Shown piece by piece: positions 1 to 8,465 of a DNA stretch of 9,249 nt. The position numbers and the translations under genes were made by a program. The notes beneath the pieces were generated by a model. That model did not search any database, was not told the DNA's origin, and was given only the letters and a program-made list of their open reading frames with translations. Location of the stretch: contig DHJN01000168.1 of NCBI GenBank assembly GCA_002404345.1, positions 1-9,249 of the forward strand, given 5' to 3'. This DNA comes from Actinobacteria bacterium UBA4719 (GTDB lineage Bacteria; Actinomycetota; Actinomycetes; Actinomycetales; Dermatophilaceae). Position 1 is the stretch's first letter; each line of letters starts with the position of its first letter.

Positions 1-19
1 AGATGTGTATAAGAGACAG
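1..19 (+). other. Tn5/Nextera mosaic-end adapter (sequencing artefact)
   Basis: The bases AGATGTGTATAAGAGACAG are identical to the 19-bp Tn5 mosaic end used in Nextera transposase libraries. It sits exactly at the window edge, with no transposase or second end nearby. This fits untrimmed adapter at a contig end, not a resident transposon. Genomic sequence should be taken to start at about base 20. Confidence 0.95.
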
Positions 20-25
20 GAGCAG

Positions 26-41
26 AAACCCTAGGTTTTTT
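26..41 (+). terminator. Possible weak intrinsic terminator
   Basis: AAACC (26-30) and GGTTT (34-38) form a 5-bp stem with a CTA loop, followed directly by three more T residues. The stem is short and AT-rich for this genome. Any gene it would terminate lies beyond the contig end. It could be chance. Confidence 0.25.
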
Positions 42-68
42 CGACGCGTGTCCTAAGGGTCCCGACAC

Positions 69-74
69 TAGAGT
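69..74 (+). promoter_or_regulatory. Candidate -10 hexamer before the TfoX-like gene
   Basis: TAGAGT fits the actinobacterial TANNNT -10 pattern. It ends six bases before the ATG at 81, the spacing seen for leaderless transcripts. No convincing -35 box is visible and there is no Shine-Dalgarno sequence before the ATG. The motif is short, so chance occurrence is quite possible. Confidence 0.25.
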
Positions 75-80
75 CGCACC

Positions 81-424
81 ATGATGGAAACACCGAAGAT
101 GGCTCCGGCATCCGAGGCCAGCCGAGCGCGGTTTGACGCAGTGGTCGACGAGCTCAAGAACGAGCTGGACATTGTCGGCGCGTCCATGTTCGGTATGCCG
201 TCCATGAAGCGCCGGGGTGGCAAGGCGTTTGGGGTCTCTACGGTGACGACATGGTGTTCAAGCTGGAGGGTGACGCGCACGCCAGTGCCTTGGCGCTCAA
301 GGGCGCGCATCTCTTCGAGCCGATGGCCGGTCGGCCCATGAATGCGTGGGTGCAGGTTCCGCCGACTCACGAGACCCAGTGGGCAGACCTTGCGCGCAAG
401 GCCGAGGCCGGCCTCGAAGGGTGA
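81..424 (+). pseudogene. TfoX N-terminal-domain (YjbR-like) protein, frameshifted
   Basis: The first 51 codons encode a helical start (ASRARFDAVVDELKNEL) and then MFGMPSMKRRGGKAFG, the hallmark of the TfoX/Sxy N-terminal domain. In this family the motif is followed by a short strand. Here the frame instead runs into unrelated sequence after the GGGG at 231-234. Adding one G restores GLYGDDMVFKLEGD, then an ALKGAHLFEP segment, GRPMNAWVQVPP and a stop at 422-424. The repaired protein would be 114 residues, normal for stand-alone members. The family has an alpha/beta fold; small stand-alone members mostly have no known function, and a role in competence should not be assumed. The start could also be the ATG at 84 or 99. 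Because the lesion is one base in a homopolymer near a contig end, an assembly error is as likely as a true pseudogene. Confidence 0.82.
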
Positions 425-451
425 GCAAACACTGCGTGAGAAGACACTGCG

Positions 452-607
452 ATGTCTGACCTCCAGCCGGTCTTCGAGGAGCTGCGGCGACGGATGTCGT
501 TGCACGAGGACGTGGGCTGTATGCCGCCCAAGGCTGGCTGGCGACCTCTTCGACGTAAGCGATCACCGCGTAAACGTCGTGCTGCTCATGCCTCCGTGGG
601 TCGTTGA
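452..607 (+). pseudogene. Short hypothetical ORF, possible truncated remnant
   Basis: An ATG 27 bases after the TfoX-like stop opens a 51-codon frame starting MSDLQPVFEELRRRM. That opening resembles the start of a family of small actinobacterial hypothetical proteins related to DUF1801, which are normally well over 100 residues long. After about 15 residues the resemblance stops, and the rest is an Arg-rich stretch (PLRRKRSPRKRRAAHASVGR) typical of a shadow frame. No clear ribosome-binding site precedes it. It may be a truncated or decayed gene start or a chance ORF. Otherwise I see no gene between 425 and 683. Confidence 0.22.
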
Positions 608-683
608 CGTCGCAGACGTGAATGCGGCTGTGCTGCAATGACTTTCGTTGTGGATGGGTATTCCAGTTGTCGGTCGGGTGACC

Positions 684-689
684 TATACT
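684..689 (+). promoter_or_regulatory. -10 hexamer for leaderless DUF222-HNH gene
   Basis: TATACT is close to the TATAAT consensus and is unusually AT-rich for its surroundings. Seven bases separate it from the ATG at 697, so transcription would begin at or next to the start codon. No Shine-Dalgarno sequence is present between the hexamer and the ATG. Both facts point to a leaderless mRNA, which is common in actinomycetes. A weak TTCCAG at 661-666 lies 17 bases upstream and could serve as a poor -35 element. Confidence 0.45.
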
Positions 690-696
690 AGAACAC

Positions 697-2457
697 ATGA
701 TCGATAAGTTCTCGCTGGCCCTCACACTGATGCGTGAGGCCTTCGAGGACGCCCAAGCCGGGGCGGGGCTCCTGCCGTGCGTGGACCTCGCAGGGGAGGT
801 TGACGGCGCCCAGCGGGTGATCAACGCCGCGTCGGCGGTCCAGGCGCTGCGGGTGGCGCAGTACGCGGCCCGCGAGCAGGAGCAGGACGGCTCGGGGGCC
901 TGGGTCGAGGTTGACCATGGGCTGGGTCATCTGGGTGAGTTCGCGAGTGACTGTTTCGGGCCGATGCTGGCGATGGGACCGGTCGCGGCCGATCGAAAGG
1001 TTGGGATCGCCGCCGTGTTGGCGTCCAAGCTGCCGCTGACCCTGGCCGCGATGAGCGCCGGTGACCTGGACTGGTGGCGGGCCACGATCATCGCCACCGA
1101 GCTGGGGGAGGCCGGTCGGGAGTCGTGCGCGGCGGTCGAGGCCCTGATCCACCCGGCCGTGCTTTCCGAGGCGCCCGGGGCGGTCACCAAAAGGGTCCGG
1201 CGGGTGTTGGCCCGGGTCGATGCGGACGCGTTACGGGTCAAGGCCGCCAAGGAACGCCTCGACCGGTTTGTGCACGCCTACCCCTCCCGCGTGCCGGGCC
1301 TGACGACCTGGGTGGCGTCGCTGCCGGCGGCGGACTCAGCGGCGTGCTGGGCTGCGATCGACGACCTCGCCCACCGGATGCACGGGGACGACCCGACCCG
1401 CACCCTGGAGCAGTGCCGGGCCGACGCGTTGGTGGACCTGATGCTGACCAACGTCACCGTGACCACCACCGTCACCCTGATGATCCCGGTCCAGACCGCG
1501 ACCGTGGACGAACCCCACGACAGCCTCGAACGAGACCTGCTCCCGCACTCTGGTACCGCGGGCAAAGCGGGCAACGCAGGCAACGCAGGCAACGCAGGCA
1601 ACGCAGGCAACGCGGGCAATGCGGGCAACGCAGGTGAGGCGGGCAATGCGGGCAATGCGGGCAATGCGGGCAACGCAGGCAATGCGGGTAATGCGGGCAA
1701 CGCGGGCAATGCGGGCAACGCGGGCAATGCGGGCAATGCGGGCAATGCAGGCACCTCAGGTGAGGCGGGCATCTCAGGCACTTCACGCATCTCAGGCACT
1801 TCAGGCACTTCAGGCACCTCAGGCACCTCAGGCACCTTAGGCAATGCCGCGGACCGCGCGGCCGCGGGGACGAGCAGCAACTCCGGAGCCTCACGGAAAG
1901 TGGGCAACACCGGGGCCGGGTCGGCGTTCCGCTACCGGGACCCATTGGCGAACACCAACGACTTCGGCCAGTCCGTGCCGGACCCGAACCCGCTGATCGA
2001 GCCGACCTGGCAGCAGATCGCCGCGATGGGGTACGAGATCCCCGGCATCGGCGTTATCGGCGGAGACGTCGTCGCCGCGATCCTGGAGAAGTTCGACACC
2101 CGCATCGCCCGGGTCCTGCTCGACGAAACCACCGGCGTGGTGATCGAGACCGGCATCCAGGAATACCTCCCCAACCCGGCCATGCGCCGATTCATCCAAA
2201 AACGCGACTCCCACTGCCGCTTCCCCGGCTGCGCACGGGGCGCCAAACGCTGCGAACCCGACCACGTCATCCCGTACTCCCGCGGCGGACCTACGGCAAT
2301 ATGGAACCTGGCCTGCCTCTGCAAACATCACCACCGTGTCAAACACAACGCCGGCTGGACCCTGACCATGACCCGCGACGGCGTCTGTACGTGGACCGAC
2401 CCCCACGGCCGGCAGTACACCACCCACCCCATCAACCACCACGAGCTCGCAGCCTGA
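697..2457 (+). CDS. DUF222 / HNH endonuclease (13E12-type) with Gly-X-Y repeat linker
   Basis: This 586-residue protein has the two-part layout of actinobacterial DUF222-HNH proteins, the family called 13E12 repeat proteins in mycobacteria. Residues about 1-280 form the helical DUF222 region. Residues about 440-498 hold its conserved tail (GYEIPGIGVIGGDVVAAIL, then VLLDETTGVVIETG). The HNH nuclease follows: CRFPGC at 507-512, CEPDH at 519-523, GGPT, then N537 and CLCKHHH at 540-546. These supply the Cys pairs for a structural zinc plus the catalytic His and Asn. The fold is expected to be a metal-dependent DNA nuclease, but the biological role of the family is not established. Residues 286-384 are an unusual block of 33 tripeptides, making the protein longer than many relatives. 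The start at 697 is supported by the -10 hexamer just upstream. The gene is monocistronic and convergent with the glycogen operon. No toxin, methylase or transposase partner is visible. Confidence 0.9.
   Translation: MIDKFSLALTLMREAFEDAQAGAGLLPCVDLAGEVDGAQRVINAASAVQALRVAQYAAREQEQDGSGAWVEVDHGLGHLGEFASDCFGPMLAMGPVAADRKVGIAAVLASKLPLTLAAMSAGDLDWWRATIIATELGEAGRESCAAVEALIHPAVLSEAPGAVTKRVRRVLARVDADALRVKAAKERLDRFVHAYPSRVPGLTTWVASLPAADSAACWAAIDDLAHRMHGDDPTRTLEQCRADALVDLMLTNVTVTTTVTLMIPVQTATVDEPHDSLERDLLPHSGTAGKAGNAGNAGNAGNAGNAGNAGNAGEAGNAGNAGNAGNAGNAGNAGNAGNAGNAGNAGNAGNAGTSGEAGISGTSRISGTSGTSGTSGTSGTLGNAADRAAAGTSSNSGASRKVGNTGAGSAFRYRDPLANTNDFGQSVPDPNPLIEPTWQQIAAMGYEIPGIGVIGGDVVAAILEKFDTRIARVLLDETTGVVIETGIQEYLPNPAMRRFIQKRDSHCRFPGCARGAKRCEPDHVIPYSRGGPTAIWNLACLCKHHHRVKHNAGWTLTMTRDGVCTWTDPHGRQYTTHPINHHELAA
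1552..1848 (+). repeat. 9-bp tandem array encoding 33 Gly-X-Y tripeptides
   Basis: The array has 33 consecutive 9-bp units, all in the frame of the HNH gene. In order they encode GTA, GKA, seven GNA, GEA, twelve GNA, GTS, GEA, GIS, GTS, RIS, four GTS, GTL and GNA. Thirty-two of 33 units begin with Gly; the exception is the unit at 1786-1794, where GGC has become CGC (Arg). The GNA units use several spellings (GGCAACGCA, GGCAACGCG, GGCAATGCG, GGTAATGCG, GGCAATGCA, GGCAATGCC) that all encode the same tripeptide. Because the unit is a multiple of three and stop-free in most frames, long artificial ORFs such as Leu-Pro-Ala repeats appear on the other strand. Confidence 0.97.
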
Positions 2458-2975
2458 CCGACGCTTGCGTGCGTCATGATCGACTTTCGGGAAGACCAAT
2501 CGGCTCCGCGCTACGGGTGCCAGCCTGACCGTGCTCGCCCGTATGCCTGCAGGCTTCGCGGTGATGAGCGACCCGCACTGGAGGCAGGGCTACAGCGTTC
2601 TGCTTACCGACAAACCCGACGCGCAGTGCCTATCAGACCTTTCGCGGACGGAGCGGCCTGACGCGGGCGTGCGACGTGCAGGCCAGGTGGCGGATGCCCG
2701 AAGTGCCGCAAGAATGCAAGAATCAAGGTTGAACGGGCGCGTGAGATCGGCGAGCGGGCAGGGGTCGATCTTCTCGACACCGACGTGGGTGGCGGCAGTC
2801 AGATGCTGCATTGGTGCTGCCGAATCTGTGGGGTCACCATTCAGAAGCCGTACCGACAGATGCGCAGCCTTCGCCGATGCCATGACTGTGCGCGAGGTGA
2901 GGGCGCTGCACAGCTGGTTGCATTGCGCGGGACAAGCATGAATGAGGGCGTCGCGCTACAGGTACGTTTCCGCGG

Positions 2976-4648
<1,673 letters not shown>

Positions 4649-4652
<4 letters not shown>

Positions 4653-6907
4653 CTCATTTCCTTGCTGGGTTCGAGCTTGCTGGGTTCGAGCTTGCTGGGT
4701 TCGAGCCACACCGCGCCCAGCGGGGGCAGGGTGAGCAGCGCGGAATACGGCTGACCGTGCCACGGCAGCGCTTCGGCTACGACGGACCCCAGGTTCCCCA
4801 CCCCTGATCCGCCGTAGCGTTCGGAGTCCGTGTTCAGGATCTCGTTCCATCGTCCGAGATGGGGCAGCCCGAGGCGGTAGGCGTGGTGCGGGCCGCCGCT
4901 GAAGTTGACGATGCTCGCCAGAGTCTGCCGCTCGCCGTCAGTGTTCGCCGACCCAAAACGAAGGAACGAGAACGTGTTACCGACCGTGTCGTTGGCGTCG
5001 ATCCACTGGAACCCCTCGGCGGCGTGGTCCAGCTCCCACATCGCGGGATGCGAGCGGTAGAGGCTGTTGAGGTCCTTGACCAGCCCGTGGATGCCGTAGT
5101 GCGCCGGCTGGTCCAACAGCCACCAGTCCAAGCTGCGCCCGTCGGCCCACTCGCTCTCCTGAGCGAACTCCGAACCCATGAAGACGAGCTGCTTGCCGGG
5201 ATGGGACCACTGATGGGCGAGGAAGGCCCGCACGTTGGCCAGCTGTTGCCAACGGTCACCGGGCATCTTGCGCAGCAGCGAGCCCTTGCCATGAACCACT
5301 TCGTCGTGGCTGATCGGCAGAACGAAGTTCTCACTCCAGGCGTAGACCATCGAGAAGGTCACCTGGTGGTGGTGGTACTGGCGATGCACCGGCTCGTTGG
5401 CCATGTAGGCCAGCGAGTCATGCATCCAGCCCATGTTCCACTTGAGCCCAAAGCCCAAGCCGCCCAGGTGAGTTGGCCGGGTGACGCCCGGCCAGGAGGT
5501 CGATTCTTCGGCGATCGTGACTACTCCCGGGACGCGCCTGTAGACCGTCGCGTTGGTTTCCTGCAGCAGCTGCACGGCCTCGAGGTGTTCGCGTCCGCCA
5601 TGGATGTTCGGCACCCACTCGCCATCCTTGCGGGAGTAGTCGAGGTAGAGCATCGAGGCGACGGCATCAACCCGAAGGCCGTCGACGTGGAACTCCTCGA
5701 GCCAGTAGACCGCATTGGCCACCAGGAAGTTGCGCACCTGCGGGCGGCCGAAGTCGAAGACGTGCGTGCCCCAGTCGGGCTGGTCGCCGCGCCGGGGGTC
5801 CGGGTGCTCGTACAACGCCTGGCCGTCAAAGCGTGCCAGGGCAAAGGAATCCTTGGGAAAGTGTGCCGGCACCCAGTCGAGCAGGACGCCGATCCCGTTG
5901 CGGTGCATGGTGTCCACGAAGTACCGGAAGTCATCAGGGGAGCCGAAACGCGACGTCGGCGCGTAGTAGCCCGTGACCTGATAGCCCCAGGACGGACCAA
6001 AGGGGTGTTCCATCACGGGCATCAGCTCGACGTGGGTGAAGCCGAGGTCCCTGACGTAGTTGACCAGGTGCTCGGCCAGGTCGCGATAGCTCTCGCCCTG
6101 ACGCCAGGAGCCGAGATGGACCTCATAGATGCTCATGGGTCCGTTGTGCGGGTTGGTCGCCGCACGGGTGGTCATCCAGTCGCCGTCCTGCCATGCGTAT
6201 GCCGTGGACGTCACCACCGAGGCGGTGGCCGGAGGCTGTTCCGTGGCACGGGCCATCGGGTCTGCCTTGGCCCGTCGAGAGCCGTCGGAGCTCAGGATCT
6301 CGAACTTGTAGCGGTTGCCCTCGGCCACGTCCGGGACGAACAGCTCCCAGACACCGGATGAGCCCAGTGAACGCATGGGGTGGACGGAGCCGTCCCACTG
6401 GTTGAAGTCGCCGACGAGGCGGATCGCCTGGGCGTTGGGTGCCCACACCGCGAAGGAGGTGCCGCGAACGGGTCCCATCGGTCCGTCGTACTCGCGCACG
6501 TGCGCGCCCAGAACATTCCAGAGCTCTTCGTGGCGGCCCTCGCCGATCAGGTGCAGGTCGACCTCGCCCAACGTCGGCAGGAACCGGTATGGGTCGTCGT
6601 GAACATGCTCGATCTTGTCGTCGTACATGACCCGGATCCGGTAGTCCGGGACCGTCGCGGTCGGCAGGACACCGACCCAGACGCCCTCGAACTCGTGGCT
6701 GAGCTTGACCCGGGTGCCATCAGCCATCTCGACAACGACGTTGTCCGCCAGCGGTTTGAGCGTACGGACGGTCACGGTGCCATCGTGAAGATGAGGCCCC
6801 AACACGGTGTGCGGGTTGTGATGTCTTCCGGCGACCAGCCGCTCGAGCTCGCTGCGGTCGAGGGGCCGTGCAGATGGTGGTGGGCTGGGGTGCGCATTGG
6901 TGGTCAC
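4649..6907 (-). CDS. glgB: 1,4-alpha-glucan branching enzyme (GlgB, GH13)
   Basis: GlgB cuts alpha-1,4 glucan chains and rejoins them as alpha-1,6 branches, here on polymer made by GlgE. The 752-residue product has an N-terminal beta domain (about 20-125), a CBM48 domain (about 145-230, with [20 protein letters not shown]), and a GH13 barrel (about 260-650). Catalytic residues are visible: nucleophile Asp414 in [11 protein letters not shown], acid/base Glu467 in TIAEEST, and Asp535 in [11 protein letters not shown]. Their spacing (53 and 121 residues) equals that of E. coli Asp405, Glu458 and Asp526. The GTG at 6907 is preferred because it overlaps the mak stop as GTGA; GAAGGAG lies 12 bases upstream. 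An ATG at 6982 would add 25 residues inside mak and is less likely. The C-terminus carries three LEPSK units not expected in the family. The stop overlaps pgm. Confidence 0.97.
4658..4663 (-). promoter_or_regulatory. Ribosome-binding site of pgm inside the glgB end
   Basis: AAGGAA on the minus strand stands five bases before the pgm ATG at 4652. It lies within the last codons of glgB (SKEMR) and shares three bases with the last 15-bp LEPSK unit. With the ATGA overlap it fixes the pgm start and suggests translational coupling. Confidence 0.7.
4661..4705 (-). repeat. Three perfect 15-bp tandem units at the 3' end of glgB (LEPSK)
   Basis: The plus-strand unit CTTGCTGGGTTCGAG occurs three times without a mismatch at 4661-4675, 4676-4690 and 4691-4705. 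On the coding strand it encodes LEPSK three times, directly after PPLGAVW, where GlgB proteins usually end within a few residues. The absence of any mismatch suggests recent duplication. Confidence 0.97.
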
Positions 6908-8451
6908 GATCTCAGATCGCTCCTTCGTCCGGCGGACAGTCGGGCTATTCGAGCTATGGCGGCGGTCGGGATGCTGAGCCACGTCGGGCGGTTCCTGGCT
7001 TCATAGACCACCTCGTACAGAGCCTTGTCCAGCTCGAGAGCGTCGAGCAGTACGGCATCCTCGCGAGGGTCGCGGCCTGCGCTGCGGGTGTAGCCCTCGA
7101 GGAAGGCCGTACGCGCCCCGGTGGCCCACGCCTCGATGTAGGTTGTCTGTGCCGCTGACCGGCCCGGGTGTGCCTGCTCCCAGGAGCCCGCGACGTAGTC
7201 GAACGACCGCAGCATTCCTGCCACGTCGCGCAGGGCCAGATCTGGCTGCGTGCGCTCGGCCAGGGGTCGCAGCGGTTCGCCCTCGAAGTCGACCAGGACC
7301 CATCCGCGGCCAGGTGCGTCGAGCACCTGACCGAGATGGTAGTCGCCGTGGATCCGTTGCAGCGCAGGCCATCTGGCGGACGAAACCGCCTCGATGGACG
7401 CGCGAACCATCGAGTCGTAGGCAGCTAGGGCGGGCACCTCGGAACGGGCCGCCGCGTGGCGGGCTCGCATGCTCCGGGTCAGGGCAATGACGTCGTCGTC
7501 GGTCGCGGTGCGGGTGCCCATGGCCTGCGCCAGCGTCGCGTGAACCTGCGCCGTGGCCTGACCCAGGCTGAGTGCCTGCTCGCTGAAGTCCGCTCCCGAG
7601 GTCGCCGCTGCCAGCGCCACCCGCCAGGCGTCCTCGACCCCGGGGAAGAACTCCTGTGCGAACGCCAGGTGACCTTGGGCAACGCCGTCCGGTGCGCCAT
7701 CATCCGGCCACTGCCCGCGGACGTAGCCGACAGAGGTAGGCACCCGCATCGACCCTGCGGCGGCAAGTGCCGACTGCACCACGACGTCGGGGTTCTGACC
7801 GTGGTGCAACACGCGAAACAGCTTGCAGATCAACGGTTTCGAGGGAGCACCGGAGGCGTCGGCCAGATCGAGGATGATCGAGGTGTTGGACTGTTCGCCG
7901 TTCAGGACGCGGGATGCCAGGACCTGGCCCGGGTCCGCTGTGGCGAGCCGATGACCTTTTGAGCTACTGCGGCGCCGTTCCCCATCCGCCTGCTCCCCGT
8001 CCGATCCTCGCTCCCCGCCCGATGTAGCAGTCCCCTCGTCCAGCATCAGCCGCAGCAGCGCGGCGGCGAAGACGGGGTCGTGCGGCGCGTCATAGATGTA
8101 CCAGGTGCCGACCGTGCTGCCTGCCGAGATAATGCCTTGCCGGCCATGACTGCCATGACTGCCGTGACTGCCATGACTGCTATGGCCACTTTCCTCGACG
8201 GTCGCCACCAATGCCTCGTCGGCACCCGCGAGCCGGGCAACGCGACAGGTTAACGGGACCTGGTACGTCGTCGGAGTCTGACCCGACTCGTCCAGCAGCA
8301 GATGGATGTCGATGCCCACCTCTCCCGCCGGGTCCTCGAGCCGGAGACCGCCGATGCGCCTCAGCACGGGGACCCGGCCCTTGCCGGCATACCAGCGTTG
8401 TCGGGCCACCCACGACGACAACACCTCCAGGAGAGGGGGAGGCAATGACAT
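6904..8451 (-). CDS. mak: Maltokinase (Mak/Pep2)
   Basis: Mak phosphorylates maltose with ATP to maltose-1-phosphate, the donor used by GlgE. The product is 515 residues, slightly long for the family, and has its two parts: an N-terminal cap with [15 protein letters not shown] and a kinase domain of the aminoglycoside-phosphotransferase type. The catalytic loop [12 protein letters not shown] is near residues 366-377, with Asp370 the likely base. The metal-binding DFEGEP is at 388-393. The C-terminal [20 protein letters not shown] is the usual ending. The ATG at 8451 is chosen because GGAGG lies eight bases upstream; the alternative ATG at 8466 overlaps the glgE stop by one base but has no comparable site. 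The gene overlaps glgB by four bases. Two hydrophilic inserts stand out: a His-rich SHG repeat near 88-105 and an Arg/Glu/Ser-rich loop near 143-166. TreS-Mak fusion is excluded by the start. Confidence 0.94.
   Translation of the reverse strand: MSLPPPLLEVLSSWVARQRWYAGKGRVPVLRRIGGLRLEDPAGEVGIDIHLLLDESGQTPTTYQVPLTCRVARLAGADEALVATVEESGHSSHGSHGSHGSHGRQGIISAGSTVGTWYIYDAPHDPVFAAALLRLMLDEGTATSGGERGSDGEQADGERRRSSSKGHRLATADPGQVLASRVLNGEQSNTSIILDLADASGAPSKPLICKLFRVLHHGQNPDVVVQSALAAAGSMRVPTSVGYVRGQWPDDGAPDGVAQGHLAFAQEFFPGVEDAWRVALAAATSGADFSEQALSLGQATAQVHATLAQAMGTRTATDDDVIALTRSMRARHAAARSEVPALAAYDSMVRASIEAVSSARWPALQRIHGDYHLGQVLDAPGRGWVLVDFEGEPLRPLAERTQPDLALRDVAGMLRSFDYVAGSWEQAHPGRSAAQTTYIEAWATGARTAFLEGYTRSAGRDPREDAVLLDALELDKALYEVVYEARNRPTWLSIPTAAIARIARLSAGRRSDLRS
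6905..6926 (-). promoter_or_regulatory. glgB ribosome-binding site with intervening mini-hairpin
   Basis: On the minus strand GAAGGAG (6926-6920) is followed by CGATC, TGA, GATCG and then the rest of the GTG start, whose G is the last base of the stem. CGATC and GATCG are perfect complements. The linear spacer of 12 bases is longer than usual, and folding the 5-bp hairpin would place the site next to the start. The stem is short, so its effect is uncertain. Confidence 0.4.
8145..8180 (-). repeat. Four 9-bp tandem units inside mak (SHG)
   Basis: The plus-strand unit CATGACTGC repeats four times, the third copy starting CGTGACTGC, with a degenerate unit beyond. On the coding strand it gives consecutive Ser-His-Gly triplets inside [18 protein letters not shown]. 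The block lies in the N-terminal cap region of maltokinase, away from the kinase motifs. Confidence 0.93.
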
Positions 8452-8459
8452 GAAGGGCC

Positions 8460-8464
8460 CCTCC
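8460..8464 (-). promoter_or_regulatory. Ribosome-binding site of mak
   Basis: GGAGG on the minus strand lies eight bases before the ATG at 8451 and directly follows the glgE stop (8468-8466). It favours this start over the ATG at 8466, which this site would follow instead of precede. Confidence 0.65.
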
Positions 8465-8465
8465 A

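Noticed and set aside
1..19. Resident Tn5-type transposon end
   Set aside because: No transposase, no second end and exact position at the sequence edge; adapter is the simpler reading.
1552..1848. CRISPR array
   Set aside because: Units are 9 bp, contiguous and in frame with a protein; there are no spacers.
1278..1910. Minus-strand 210-residue ORF with a long Leu-Pro-Ala repeat, and Cys-Pro-His / Met-Arg-Ala frames over the same stretch
   Set aside because: They are by-products of the stop-free 9-bp array. The HNH frame has family domains on both sides of the array, and the others have none.
2459..2476. Terminator after the HNH gene (GACGC and GCGTC arms)
   Set aside because: The stem is only five pairs and there is no T run after it; no support beyond chance.
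4653..4850. N-terminal extension of pgm up to an ATG at 4850
   Set aside because: The extension lies inside glgB in another frame, contains a shadow of its 15-bp repeat (RTQQA units), and the ATG at 4652 has a ribosome-binding site and the right family start.
4859..6361. 500-residue plus-strand ORF antisense to glgB
   Set aside because: It lies fully opposite a gene with all catalytic motifs, shows no domain, and is expected from high GC at third positions.
6908..6982. Longer glgB start at 6982
   Set aside because: It would add 25 residues inside mak; the GTG overlapping the mak stop as GTGA gives a normal family start.
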